64,000 nt of DNA from Halothiobacillus neapolitanus c2 (GTDB taxonomy: Bacteria > Pseudomonadota > Gammaproteobacteria > Halothiobacillales > Halothiobacillaceae), in assembly GCF_000024765.1 (NCBI RefSeq), contig NC_013422.1, positions 124,001 through 188,000 of the forward strand. The letters run 5' to 3'. The stretch's first letter is position 1, and each line of letters opens with the position of its first letter. A model generated the notes under the pieces. That model saw only the letters and a list, made by a program, of their open reading frames with translations. It did no database searches and was not told the DNA's origin. The position numbers and the translations under genes are program-made. Below, in pieces: positions 19,304 through 28,451 of this stretch.

Positions 19304-20247
19304 CACGTGTGAATCGCTTTGCCTCGCCGACACGCCAGCAGGGCGTCGCTTTGATCGTGGCCTTGTTGGTGCTGGCCATCGCCACCGGCTTGGCCGCTGC
19401 CGTGATGGTGCGCAATCAAAACGCGCTCGATGCCACCGCCGCCTTCGAAAACGGCGCGCGGGCCGATCAATTGGCTAACAGCGCCTTTCTTCTCGCCAAG
19501 GCTCTGCTGGACCGGGATGATCGCAACAGCGATGGCCCGGCCGACCTCTGGGCGCAGCCGCTGGCGAACATTCCCATTGATGGCGCGACGGTGTCGCTGA
19601 CCATCAGCGATCTGCAAGGCCGTTTTAATATCAATAACCTGCTGCTGCCCGATGGTAAAGTCAACCTGCTCGGTAAAGAGCGATTTGCGCGCTTACTCAA
19701 CTTGCTGAATCTGAGCCCGGATATCAGCAATGAAATCATCGGCTGGATCGATCCGAGTCGTTCGCTTTCGCTTGGATTTAACAGTGCGGCGAGTCGCAGC
19801 GGGAATATGCCTGCCGGTCAGCCGATGATGTCGGTGACTGAACTGCGTTCATTGGCAGGGGTAACGCCCGCCTACTACGATAAACTGGCGCCCTATGTGA
19901 CGGCTTTGCCCATCGGCACGCCTGTCAATCTAAACAGCGCCCCGCCGCTGGTGTTGCAGGCCATCGGCGCCAATGCCGCCAGTTTGCCGGTTGTGGCGGA
20001 TAGCAAAACACCGCCGCCAAATATCGGTTCCGTGGCCGATTTTCTGGCGCGACCGGGCTTCGCAGGCGCAGTCACGCAGCCCGATGGCTTATCGGTAAAC
20101 AGCCAGTTTTTTCTGTGCGCGGTCACCGTGCAGTTCGATCAGGTGGTGCGCCACCGCTATGCCCTGATTTATCGGCCGCAATCCGGCCCATCCCAAGTAA
20201 TCGCCCTGAGTAATGAACCATGTCTGACCGGCTCTTCCTGTTTGTAA
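19300..20247 (+). CDS. gspK: Minor pseudopilin GspK
   Basis: Large tip pseudopilin that caps the GspI-J-K complex. The leader ends RQQG/VALIVALLVLAIATGL, without the +5 Glu, which is usual for GspK. The SAM-like alpha domain contains NINNLL and DWxD-like GWIDPS. The acidic cluster DRDDRNSDGPADLW could bind calcium. 315 residues is typical. Its 3' end overlaps the gspL start by 28 bases, an unusually long overlap for this operon. Confidence 0.92.
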   Translation: MTRVNRFASPTRQQGVALIVALLVLAIATGLAAAVMVRNQNALDATAAFENGARADQLANSAFLLAKALLDRDDRNSDGPADLWAQPLANIPIDGATVSLTISDLQGRFNINNLLLPDGKVNLLGKERFARLLNLLNLSPDISNEIIGWIDPSRSLSLGFNSAASRSGNMPAGQPMMSVTELRSLAGVTPAYYDKLAPYVTALPIGTPVNLNSAPPLVLQAIGANAASLPVVADSKTPPPNIGSVADFLARPGFAGAVTQPDGLSVNSQFFLCAVTVQFDQVVRHRYALIYRPQSGPSQVIALSNEPCLTGSSCL

Positions 20248-21470
20248 CTAATCGTGAAGCCACCGAACTGCATTGGTGGCAACCCGAACACAGCGCGCAA
20301 AGCGCCAGCCCCGCGCTTGGCGATTGGGATGCGTTTGCCGATTGGCAGGCCAAGGCAAACCTGCGCCGCCCCGTGACGCTTTCGGTGTTGCTGCCCGACT
20401 CGGTGTGCAGCCGCTTGATCGTGCCGATTCCCGGTACGCGGCGGGAAAAAGCGCTGCAAGCTCTGCCGTTTGCGCTCGAAGATCTGGTGGCCGATGACCT
20501 GAGTCAGCTATACCCCGTGCTGGCCGAGCGCCCGCTTTCGCCGGGTCGCTGGCCCGTGCTACTGGTGGATGCCGATGTGCGTACCCGTGTGCTAGATGCG
20601 CTGAAAGATCAGGGTCTGGTGCCGCAACACTTGGTTGCCATGGCCGATACCCTGCCTCAACCCGAAATGGGCGAGTTCTGCGTCTGGGTCGATCCGGTTC
20701 AGGAACACATCAGCGTTTTGACCGGCCCGCACGAAGGCATGGCCTTGGCCCCGTCAACGGTACACAATGCCGCCGAACAACTGGCCGAATGGCTGCCTCG
20801 CATGACGCCCGCACCGAATCGTGTGGCATTCCATGTGCCACTGGATCAACCCGCGCACTGGCCGGAGGGCATCGAGTTTACCGCTCAAGCCGCGCCGGAT
20901 TGGGCGCAATGGCATCAACTCTGGCAGGCGGGGCTAGAGCAAAACCGTGCGCTCTCTGCGATCACATCGGCCAAGGCCGTGAACGATCAGCAATGGCAGC
21001 GTCGCTGGTGGCAGGTGGCCGCAGCAGCTGGGGTTGTGTTGGTTTTGCTGCTGGTGGCTCAAGGCATTAAAACGGCGCAAATGAACCACCAAGCCGAGCG
21101 TTTGCAGACTCAAATCACACAGGATTTTCATGCGGCCTTGCCACAGATCACGCGCATGGTAAATGTGCGGGTGCAGTTGCAACAGGCGCTGGATCAGCGC
21201 GTTGGCGCGCATGAAGATACCTTTATGCCCGCGCTGGCTGCCTTTGGTTCGGCTTATCAAGTGGCAAAGCCACAGGATGCGCAGTTGGTGATCAAATCGA
21301 TCCGTTTTGGTGAACAGCAACTGACCGTCGAGCTTACCGCCCAGAAGTATGCGGTGTTGCAGCAATTGCTCGAACACCTTAAAAAGAATGCGCCAGCCGA
21401 AGTAAAACAAATTGATGCAGGCGTCGATGCGGGCGTCGCGCACATGCGCATCGGCATTAAGGCGCTTTGA
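20220..21470 (+). CDS. gspL: Type II secretion system protein L
   Basis: Bitopic inner-membrane protein that recruits GspE. The cytoplasmic actin-like domain begins MSDRLFLFVTN and contains PGTRREKALQALPFALEDLVADDL, the usual GspL signature. A single TM helix lies near residues 262-282 (VAAAAGVVLVLLLVAQGI), followed by a periplasmic ferredoxin-like domain. 416 residues is of normal length. Confidence 0.92.
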   Translation: MSDRLFLFVTNREATELHWWQPEHSAQSASPALGDWDAFADWQAKANLRRPVTLSVLLPDSVCSRLIVPIPGTRREKALQALPFALEDLVADDLSQLYPVLAERPLSPGRWPVLLVDADVRTRVLDALKDQGLVPQHLVAMADTLPQPEMGEFCVWVDPVQEHISVLTGPHEGMALAPSTVHNAAEQLAEWLPRMTPAPNRVAFHVPLDQPAHWPEGIEFTAQAAPDWAQWHQLWQAGLEQNRALSAITSAKAVNDQQWQRRWWQVAAAAGVVLVLLLVAQGIKTAQMNHQAERLQTQITQDFHAALPQITRMVNVRVQLQQALDQRVGAHEDTFMPALAAFGSAYQVAKPQDAQLVIKSIRFGEQQLTVELTAQKYAVLQQLLEHLKKNAPAEVKQIDAGVDAGVAHMRIGIKAL

Positions 21471-21506
21471 GCGCCCGGCAGAAATTAGAAAAAATTTAGG
21501 AAATCA

Positions 21507-22025
21507 ATGATGAAAGCACCTGTTTGGTTTTCCAGCTTCTGGCAGCAGCGCAATCAAAGCGAACGCAGAACGCTCACCTTGGCGGCGATTGCGTTGGTGG
21601 CACTCGTGGGCTACCAGTTTGTTTGGTCGCCCATGCAACAGGCCGTGCAGCGGGCGCATGATCGTCTCGCGCAGGCCGAACAGCTCGCTGCTTTTACCGC
21701 GCAAGCCAAAAAAGCATTGATGCAGGCCGGACCTAAATCGGCACAGCCAAGTGCTGACTCGCCGATGCTTTGGGTGGAACAGGCCGCCCGCACAGTGGGC
21801 ATTGAGCAGCAGTTGGTTCAGCGCCAGCCGGATGGTGACGACCGCGTCCAACTCAAGTTTGCCGCCGTTCCCTTCGATTTACTATTGCGCTGGTTGGCAC
21901 AGGCGAATGACGCGGGGTTGAGCGTGCAGAGCGCCAACATCACGCCCAAAAATGGTGATTCGAGCGATGCTGCTGGGTTAGTGGATGCCGAGATCACCTT
22001 GGCGAAGCGCGCAGCCGCCTCATGA
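21507..22025 (+). CDS. gspM: Type II secretion system protein M
   Basis: Small bitopic platform protein that pairs with GspL. The N-terminus is cytoplasmic, one TM helix covers about residues 24-42, and a periplasmic domain ends with the GspM-type segment on LRWLAQANDAGLSV. AGGAAATCA precedes the ATG. Its stop overlaps the start of gspN by four bases. Confidence 0.9.
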   Translation: MMKAPVWFSSFWQQRNQSERRTLTLAAIALVALVGYQFVWSPMQQAVQRAHDRLAQAEQLAAFTAQAKKALMQAGPKSAQPSADSPMLWVEQAARTVGIEQQLVQRQPDGDDRVQLKFAAVPFDLLLRWLAQANDAGLSVQSANITPKNGDSSDAAGLVDAEITLAKRAAAS

Positions 22026-22858
22026 GCCGAACACCTTTGAAAGAACTGGCGCTGCGCCGCCCGCGCTCCCTGGTTAGGCTGGGCGTGTTCATCGTGCTGG
22101 TGAGCTGGTTTACGGCACTTCTGGCGACCGCACCGATTACTTTGATCCCCGTTTCCCGCCTGACGCTGCCACCCGGTGTGCAGTTGCAACCGCTCGGCGG
22201 TACGGTCTGGCACGGTCAGTGGCGTTTGAGCTTGCCCCGCGCGCCGGACATGACTGTTCAAACCGATTTTCTGCCATCGTCGGTGTTCCGTTTGCAACTG
22301 GCCTGGCATGTACAGGCGCAAACGGACGCGCGTACAAGTCCAACAAATGCGAACCCGAATATAGGAGCCGATCTAGCGATCGGCTTCAAGCAACTCAATG
22401 TTCGAAATTTTCAGGGACGCATGAGCGCTGATAGTCCGTTAATCGCATCGCTGACGGCTTGGCCATTAAGTGGGTTAATTGATTTCAGCGGGGATGCGTC
22501 GCTGGTCAGGACCAAGCGCGGATTCGATCTTCAGGCCGCCCGCGCCACGGCCAACTGGCGAAATGCAGAGATCACGACGACCGAACCGTTAGCACTTGGC
22601 GATCTGGTTTTTGATGCAAAAATCGCCCAAGGGCAACTCAATGCCACAGTTAAACCGGCTCCGAATAATGCCGGGCCTTTGTTGGGCGAGCTTAATCTGG
22701 CGGGAACATGGCCGGTCGCCAAGGCACCCGCCGTGCGGGGTTATGTTCAGCCGACAGCGCGCGCCAGCGCTGCGCTTCGTCAGCAGCTAAGCTTGCTGGG
22801 ACGCCCCGATGCCAGCGGGAAAATCACCATTCAAGGCGTATTGCCCGGCCGCTATTGA
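22022..22858 (+). CDS. gspN: Type II secretion system protein N
   Basis: Single N-terminal TM helix (about 20-42) and a periplasmic beta-rich domain with LPPGVQLQPLGGTVWHGQW, the typical GspN opening. GspN is found only in some type II systems. It is the last gene of the operon; gspO, gspA, gspB and a pilotin gene are not in the window. Two small hairpins (GATAG/CTATC at 22867-22884 and GATTAG/CTAATC at 22901-22918) follow, neither with a T-run. Confidence 0.88.
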   Translation: MSRTPLKELALRRPRSLVRLGVFIVLVSWFTALLATAPITLIPVSRLTLPPGVQLQPLGGTVWHGQWRLSLPRAPDMTVQTDFLPSSVFRLQLAWHVQAQTDARTSPTNANPNIGADLAIGFKQLNVRNFQGRMSADSPLIASLTAWPLSGLIDFSGDASLVRTKRGFDLQAARATANWRNAEITTTEPLALGDLVFDAKIAQGQLNATVKPAPNNAGPLLGELNLAGTWPVAKAPAVRGYVQPTARASAALRQQLSLLGRPDASGKITIQGVLPGRY

Positions 22859-22951
22859 GCCACTCTGATAGGTAGCTAACTATCCTCTATAAGTAAGCTC
22901 GATTAGAAATTCCTAATCAATCGGCTCATTCTAACCACTGACTAAAAGATG

Positions 22952-23060
22952 GGAAGCTCGAAAAACCCGTCATTCCCGCGTAGGCGGGAATCCGGCGCCT
23001 TGATTATTCTGGGTTCCCGCTTTCGCGGGAACGACGAATCACGGATATTTCGAGGTGCCC
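22952..23060 (+). repeat. 109-bp non-autonomous inverted-repeat element, copy 1
   Basis: The element runs from GGAAGCTCGAAAAACCCGT to ACGGATATTTCGAGGTGCCC, whose ends are imperfect inverted repeats. Inside are two perfect hairpins with 8-bp stems and 4-base loops: ATTCCCGC/GCGGGAAT at 22972-22991 and GTTCCCGC/GCGGGAAC at 23013-23032. The reverse complement of 52285-52393 has the same length and differs at eight positions by my count. There is no coding capacity. Confidence 0.85.
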
Positions 23061-23179
23061 AGACAAATATTAAATGAACCCGGAATCCCAATGGTCTGGC
23101 TCTCGCGGACACCAAGCGGTGTACTACACGGGCAGCAGAATTCGAACCGAGGTTCACGAAATACCCAGGAGAAGTTCAG

Positions 23180-23905
23180 ATGTGGCAAACGATCAAAAAT
23201 CTCTGGTTTCAGGATCCGTCCGCCAAACCAATTCTCATCAACGATACCGCGGTGCGCATCCGCGCCGGTATGCTGCTGGCCATCCCGATCTATATGGGGT
23301 TCACGTTATGGTCGGCGCGTTTCGGCGGTCACTGGATCGTTGATGGCGATACCATCCACGATACACTCGATACCGATTGGGATGGCCATATCATCTACTC
23401 GGCCAATGTGATCCGGCGCACCTGGGATTACACCATCCAAACCTATGTCCTGTTTTACGGCCTGTTCGAGATGATCGCCGGGATGTTTGTCTGGACCTCG
23501 CGTCTGTCGCCTACCATCCTGCTGTCCAGTTTTCTGGCCCGCAAACAGCATGCGCTCTGGAAGCCGTTGACGCCAAAACGATATGCCTGGTCACTCGGCG
23601 CGTTCATGATCGCCCTGTGTCTGATCTTCTTCAACCCGAGCACATTCGCCGATTGGGTCAATGCCATCGCAGGCCGCACATTGTTACCGGATACCAGTCA
23701 GTATCTGTCGTACTGGATTCCATCATTGGTGTTCGTTTGCGTCGCCTTCATGTGGCTTGAGGCTGTGCTCGGATTTTGTGTGGGCTGCAAGATCCACTGG
23801 CTGCTGGTCAAGCTGGGCGTTCACAAGGAAGAATGTCTGGCCTGCAACAACATCGACTGGGATGAAATTGCGCGGCGCAAAGCCGAACAAGCGGGTAATG
23901 GATAG
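23180..23905 (+). CDS. DUF4395-like membrane protein with a four-cysteine cluster
   Basis: A 241-residue inner-membrane protein with about five hydrophobic helices. Near the C-terminus is LGFCVGCKIHWLL and then EECLACNN, giving two CxxC pairs typical of DUF4395-like proteins. Relatives are often found near rhodanese or thioredoxin genes, but the biochemical role is unknown to me. AGGAG lies upstream of the ATG at 23180. It stands alone downstream of the 109-bp repeat. A hairpin CCGCAC/GTGCGG at 23966-23983 lies between it and the convergent porin gene. Confidence 0.65.
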   Translation: MWQTIKNLWFQDPSAKPILINDTAVRIRAGMLLAIPIYMGFTLWSARFGGHWIVDGDTIHDTLDTDWDGHIIYSANVIRRTWDYTIQTYVLFYGLFEMIAGMFVWTSRLSPTILLSSFLARKQHALWKPLTPKRYAWSLGAFMIALCLIFFNPSTFADWVNAIAGRTLLPDTSQYLSYWIPSLVFVCVAFMWLEAVLGFCVGCKIHWLLVKLGVHKEECLACNNIDWDEIARRKAEQAGNG

Positions 23906-24000
23906 TTCTTGACAAAGCATGCGTTGGGGTGTCGCATCGCGCAACCTGACTGTATCAGCGCATGTCCGCACGCTGTTGTGCGGCGCAAGCGACGAGTTGC

Positions 24001-25407
24001 TCAGAAATAATAGCCAAGGTTGATATTGAACAGGCGGTTGATCGGTGCATTGCCTGAGCCACGAGCGGGCGCGAGGTTGCCACCCACGAACGGTTGGTTC
24101 TTGCCCTGAACAAAATCAAAGTAGGCAAACACGGGGCCTGCCACAACGGAAACGCCCGACACATTCATCCAGGTCGGATCGATGCCATCATTTTTGTCGT
24201 AAATGCGGCTGAAATCATTGTAGAAGTTGAGTTTGGAGATGGGGCCCCAGTGGACCGGCAACGCGTACGCGACACCAGCGGTAACGGCCTTAGCCGAGGT
24301 CGGCCCGAAACTATTGTATGCGTAGGCCCCATAAACCAGACGTTCGGCCAGTTTGTTGTTCAGGGCGTAATCGTAATCGGCATATTCCAGTTTCAGATTC
24401 CAGCGCTGCCAATCGGCGACCAGATGGGCCGCGTAGGCGTGGTAGTCTCCTTCGCGCTGATTCTGCCCGTACAGGCTACCGCGCATCAACGATAAACCGG
24501 GCTTGAGAGTTAAATCATCGTTGGCTTTCCAGGTGTATTCCGCGCGCCCGACCACGGTATTGATGGGCTTGGCATCGGTGCGTTGGTAGTTCGGGTCACT
24601 TGGATCAAGCCCGTTATCGAAACCCACAACATTTTCACTGTAACTTGAAGTACCAAATCCGTTGGGCTGGGGATTTTTGAGGAAAGCGGCATCAAAGCGC
24701 CAGTTTCCCAGATCGTACGTGGTGCTGAGCCCGAGCTGATAATTGTCTTCAAAGCCTGCGTAAAATAGGGAGCTGAAGTAATAGCTGTTTGAGTTGAACG
24801 GCAAATTGCCAAAGGGCACCTTCACCACGCCAGCGCGCACCAGCCAGTTGGGGGTGAATTTATACCCGACCCAGGCGTGATGGATGACCTGCATGTAGTC
24901 GTAATAACGCCATTCGGCCGAGAGAATCACGTTATCGATTTGACCATCTAGGTTCAGGCGGAAGGTATCAAAATTAAGATCACCAACAGTATTTCTGGAA
25001 TTTTGATTGAATTGCTCAAGCGTGTAATTGAACCGCACCGCACCGCCGACCTTGATCGGTGCCGCGTTTTTTTTCGCCACGGCATCTGCCACCCTTTGAA
25101 TCAGCGATTTGTCGGTCTGACTGGGTTTTGTGGCATCGGGCTTATTATTTACTTTTTTGGCTGATTGATTTTTGCGCTCGGTTTCTTGCTGCGCTTCCAG
25201 TGTTGCATTTTTGGCCCGAACGGCCGCCAGTTTTGCCTGCATGGCCTTTATCTGCGCCTGCATGGTAGCCATGGCCTTTGCCATCTGATCGAGTTGCGCC
25301 TGATCATAAACCGGTGCAACGGGCGCGTCGGCAAGGCTCATTTGCGGCCACCCTGCCAAACCGCCAGCGCAGGCAAGCGTGCACAAGTGAATCGAATTTA
25401 TTTTCAT
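24001..25407 (-). CDS. Outer-membrane porin with N-terminal coiled coil
   Basis: Probable OprP/phosphate-selective-type or general porin. A signal peptide (to about residue 26, SLADA) is followed by a coiled-coil segment (LDQMAKAMATMQAQIKAMQ), a Lys-rich linker and a beta-barrel from about residue 115. The protein ends in NLGYYF, the usual terminal aromatic signature. Length is 468 residues. Such coiled-coil porins form trimers that reach toward the peptidoglycan. Substrate cannot be assigned. Its promoter should be in the long AT-rich region upstream. Confidence 0.8.
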   Translation of the reverse strand: MKINSIHLCTLACAGGLAGWPQMSLADAPVAPVYDQAQLDQMAKAMATMQAQIKAMQAKLAAVRAKNATLEAQQETERKNQSAKKVNNKPDATKPSQTDKSLIQRVADAVAKKNAAPIKVGGAVRFNYTLEQFNQNSRNTVGDLNFDTFRLNLDGQIDNVILSAEWRYYDYMQVIHHAWVGYKFTPNWLVRAGVVKVPFGNLPFNSNSYYFSSLFYAGFEDNYQLGLSTTYDLGNWRFDAAFLKNPQPNGFGTSSYSENVVGFDNGLDPSDPNYQRTDAKPINTVVGRAEYTWKANDDLTLKPGLSLMRGSLYGQNQREGDYHAYAAHLVADWQRWNLKLEYADYDYALNNKLAERLVYGAYAYNSFGPTSAKAVTAGVAYALPVHWGPISKLNFYNDFSRIYDKNDGIDPTWMNVSGVSVVAGPVFAYFDFVQGKNQPFVGGNLAPARGSGNAPINRLFNINLGYYF

Positions 25408-26295
25408 TGAATTGTTCCCGGTAACAGGTTCTGATCAAAAAACCCCGATCAAGCGCCGAAATGGGCATTGCGACGTTTATTCGAATCGTTCTTGAACCTT
25501 AAATCGTAATGAACTTAGTCAGAGGCTCGATTAGGACGCCCACTCGATCGAAGCTGCGCACTGCATTGGGGGTATCGGACAGAGCAATGCTGCATGCTCA
25601 CATCACAATTAACAGATAATGAGAAAATCAGAATCACATTATTGCTTTGCCCGCTCTGAAAATACTTGGGATGAATTTATGGCGGACGCAATCAATTAAT
25701 ACGCTAACAAGATTGAATAGGTGGGTCAAGAAGCGAATTGATGTTTAGCCAGCGCTTTCCTGTGGTTATGATCTGAGGCGGTAGCCAGAGGTCGCTTCAT
25801 TATTTCATTCAATTTTTGCCAAAATTTATCGGAATCAGCGCATCGGTAGCCCGTGATCGGATCAGGGGGTTGGTTAGTCCTGCCTCAGGGGTTTTCGATT
25901 GGAAACATCGCTATTCATGCTGAGATAAGGCACAGTATTTCGGTTGGGTTAAAATATATTAACCATATGAAAATAAATGTTTTTTCTGTGAATTATTCAT
26001 ATTATTGCTCAGAATTCGGCGATGATTCTTCTTCTTGATCTTTGATGGTTTCTCAATTCATATTCGAACCAAATTCTGGATTTTTACTGTTTTAGTGCAA
26101 TCCATTTATGTCGTCTATTCTATCCTCTAAATCGATGGAATTTCCCTATCATTGATTATATAAATTGATTTGATGTGGTATTCGGGTTTGAATTGCCCGG
26201 ACAATCAGGTTAGGGTAATAAAAGCCCCCATCCATTTGCGATTCGCGCCTGGAATGCTTTTAAAGCAATAATCTCAAAAATGAGGACCGCACCCC
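25408..26295. other. 888-bp AT-rich intergenic region between divergent porin and BCCT genes
   Basis: No convincing gene is present; the only open frame (near 25853-26038) has AT-driven composition and no ribosome site. The stretch about 25900-26200 is far richer in A+T than the flanking genes. It must hold the promoters for the leftward porin and the rightward BCCT transporter. A weak TTGATT-N17-TTGAAT candidate occurs near 26166-26194. Confidence 0.5.
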
Positions 26296-28344
26296 ATGTC
26301 CACGAGTGCCCCAAAGAAGTTGAACAGCACGTTGCTTGCGCCCGTGTTCATCCCTTCGATCATTGTGATCACCCTGCTTGTTATCGGCACCGTGGCCGAT
26401 CCCAAGCGCGCCGGTGATGCGTTCTCGGCGACGCTCGCATTCATCACCAACGACTTCGGCTGGTTCTACATGCTGGCCGTGGCCTTGTTCCTGATCTTTA
26501 TCGTGGTTGTTGCCATCTCACCCTGGGGCAAAATCAAGCTGGGGCCCGATCACGCGGAACCGGAATACAGTTTTTCCGCCTGGTTTGCGATGCTGTTTTC
26601 CGCAGGCTACGGCATTGCGCTGTTGTTTTTTGGTGTGGCAGAACCGGTTTTGCACTACGCCGACCCGCCGGTCGGTGATCCGCGCACTATCGAAGCGGCC
26701 CGGCAGTCGATGCAGATCACCTTCTTCCACTGGGGCTTTCATATTTGGGCGATTTACGGCTTGGTCGGGTTGGTGCTGGCCTATTTCGGTTTCCGTCATG
26801 GCTTGCCGTTGTCCATGCGCTCGGCGCTTTATCCACTGGTGGGTGATCGAATCTACGGGCCAATTGGCCACACCGTGGATGTGTTTGCCGTGCTGGGCAC
26901 CATGTTCGGTATCGCCACGACCTTGGGGCTTTCGGTGGCCCAGCTCAATGCGGGGCTCAATTACCTGTGGCCGAGCGTTCCGGTCAATATTACCGTGCAA
27001 ATCATTTCGATTGCGCTGATCACCGCATTGGCGACGCTCTCGGTGGTGGCGGGGATGGACGCCGGCATCAAGCGCCTGTCGCAGTTGAATATGCTGTTGG
27101 CCATCGCCTTGATGCTGTTCGTGTTTGCGGTCGGTCCTACTGTTTTCATCCTTAAAACCTTCATGCAGAACACAGGCAGTTATTTGTCCAACATCGTCGA
27201 GCGTTCGTTCAGCCTCGAAGCCTACACGGGCGGCAAATGGATCGGTAACTGGACGCTGTTCATCTTTGGTTGGACCATTGCATGGGCGCCCTTTGTCGGG
27301 TTGTTCATCGCCAAAATCAGCCGGGGGCGCACCATCCGCCAGTTCGTATTGGGTGTGATGGTCGTGCCCACACTCTTTACCTTTTTCTGGTTTTCCGTGT
27401 TTGGCGACACGGCGCTCCATGCCATCATGGTGGATGGGTACACGCACCTGATCGATCAAGTGGAGCAAAACAAGGCGATTGCGCTGTTCAAGCTGTTCGA
27501 GCATCTGCCGTTCGCGTCGATCACCTCGTTTCTGGCGATCATTCTGATTGTGACCTTCTTTGTAACGTCTGCCGATTCGGGCGCACTGGTGGTCGATTCG
27601 CTCGCATCGGGCGGAGCGTTGCGTACGCCCGTTTGGCAGCGCATTTTCTGGGCGTCCTCACAGGGCGTGTTGGCGGCAGTTCTGCTTCTGGCCGGTGGCC
27701 TGTCGGCGTTGCAAACCGCGTCAATCACGTCGGCCTTGCCCTTTGCGATCATCATGCTGATATCAGCCGTTGGCCTCTGGCGAGCGCTTCAAATCGAGGG
27801 CTATCGTGAAACGAGCCTGCAGCATCACATGAACTCCGGTCGTCATAATCGTTTGGGCGATTCAAATCATTGGGAAAAACGTCTGCGTAATTTGGTTGAT
27901 TTTCCATCGAGAGAAAATGTATCCAAATACATCGAAACCACGGTGGCCGATTCGCTTAAAACCGTTGAAGCTGAGCTCAAAAAGCAAGATTGGCCGGTTA
28001 AGCTCACGCAGAACAAAGAACTTTGCCGATATAAATTGTCTGTGATCAGCGGCGAAGACATGGCCTTTGAATACGAGGTACGATTGCGCGGCTTTGCCAA
28101 GCCAAGTTACGCTTTCCCAGCCATTACTCGCGATAATGATGGCGATGAGCAGTATTACCGTGCCGAAGTGTTTATGCGTCGCGGCGGCCTCGCCTACGAC
28201 GTGTATGGCTACGAAAAAGACCAGCTCATCAGCGATGTATTGGATCACTTTGAGAAATACATGCACTTCTTGCACACCACGCCCGCGATTTTGCCGTGGA
28301 AAGTGGTGGATGATGAAGAGGGCGAAGTGTCGGGCGCGAAATGA
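26296..28344 (+). CDS. BCCT-family transporter with long cytoplasmic C-terminal domain
   Basis: Secondary transporter of the betaine/choline/carnitine family, likely for a compatible solute. Twelve TM helices occupy about residues 15-505, with family sequences FFGVAEPVLHY and APFVGLFIAKISRGR. A hydrophilic C-terminal domain of about 150 residues resembles the osmosensing tail of BetT. Two substrate-site features differ from glycine-betaine carriers: the unwound TM3 motif reads AGYGIAL rather than GMGIG-like, and the signature helix reads GWTIAWAPF with Thr where the second Trp is expected. GAGGA precedes the ATG. A strong terminator follows at 28402. Confidence 0.88.
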   Translation: MSTSAPKKLNSTLLAPVFIPSIIVITLLVIGTVADPKRAGDAFSATLAFITNDFGWFYMLAVALFLIFIVVVAISPWGKIKLGPDHAEPEYSFSAWFAMLFSAGYGIALLFFGVAEPVLHYADPPVGDPRTIEAARQSMQITFFHWGFHIWAIYGLVGLVLAYFGFRHGLPLSMRSALYPLVGDRIYGPIGHTVDVFAVLGTMFGIATTLGLSVAQLNAGLNYLWPSVPVNITVQIISIALITALATLSVVAGMDAGIKRLSQLNMLLAIALMLFVFAVGPTVFILKTFMQNTGSYLSNIVERSFSLEAYTGGKWIGNWTLFIFGWTIAWAPFVGLFIAKISRGRTIRQFVLGVMVVPTLFTFFWFSVFGDTALHAIMVDGYTHLIDQVEQNKAIALFKLFEHLPFASITSFLAIILIVTFFVTSADSGALVVDSLASGGALRTPVWQRIFWASSQGVLAAVLLLAGGLSALQTASITSALPFAIIMLISAVGLWRALQIEGYRETSLQHHMNSGRHNRLGDSNHWEKRLRNLVDFPSRENVSKYIETTVADSLKTVEAELKKQDWPVKLTQNKELCRYKLSVISGEDMAFEYEVRLRGFAKPSYAFPAITRDNDGDEQYYRAEVFMRRGGLAYDVYGYEKDQLISDVLDHFEKYMHFLHTTPAILPWKVVDDEEGEVSGAK

Positions 28345-28401
28345 TTTGATTCATCTCGTCGTGACATGAGGTGCGCACACTGTGTACCTCGAACACTATC
28401 G

Positions 28402-28429
28402 AAACGAATCCAGAACGGATTCGTTTTTT
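28402..28429 (+). terminator. Intrinsic terminator of the BCCT transporter gene
   Basis: AACGAATCC, a five-base loop, and GGATTCGTT form a perfect 9-bp stem (10 bp if the flanking A-T pair counts) that runs into six consecutive Ts. It lies 58 bases after the BCCT stop and before the MFS start. Confidence 0.85.
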
Positions 28430-28451
28430 CGTTCAAAGAAGCGCATTTACT

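Noticed and set aside
22972-23032. CRISPR-like hairpin pair
   Set aside because: Only two hairpins of differing sequence within one 109-bp repeat and no spacer periodicity; it is an interspersed repeat.
25430-25500. GGTTCA/CGTCGC as an ECF promoter for the leftward porin
   Set aside because: The hexamers and the 17-base spacing differ from the two matching promoters at 51625 and 51698.
25853-26038. 61-codon frame in the AT-rich gap
   Set aside because: AT-driven composition, no ribosome site, no similarity I can recognise.
26518-27504. Open frame antisense to the BCCT transporter
   Set aside because: His/Gln/Arg-rich mirror of membrane-helix codons; no domain.
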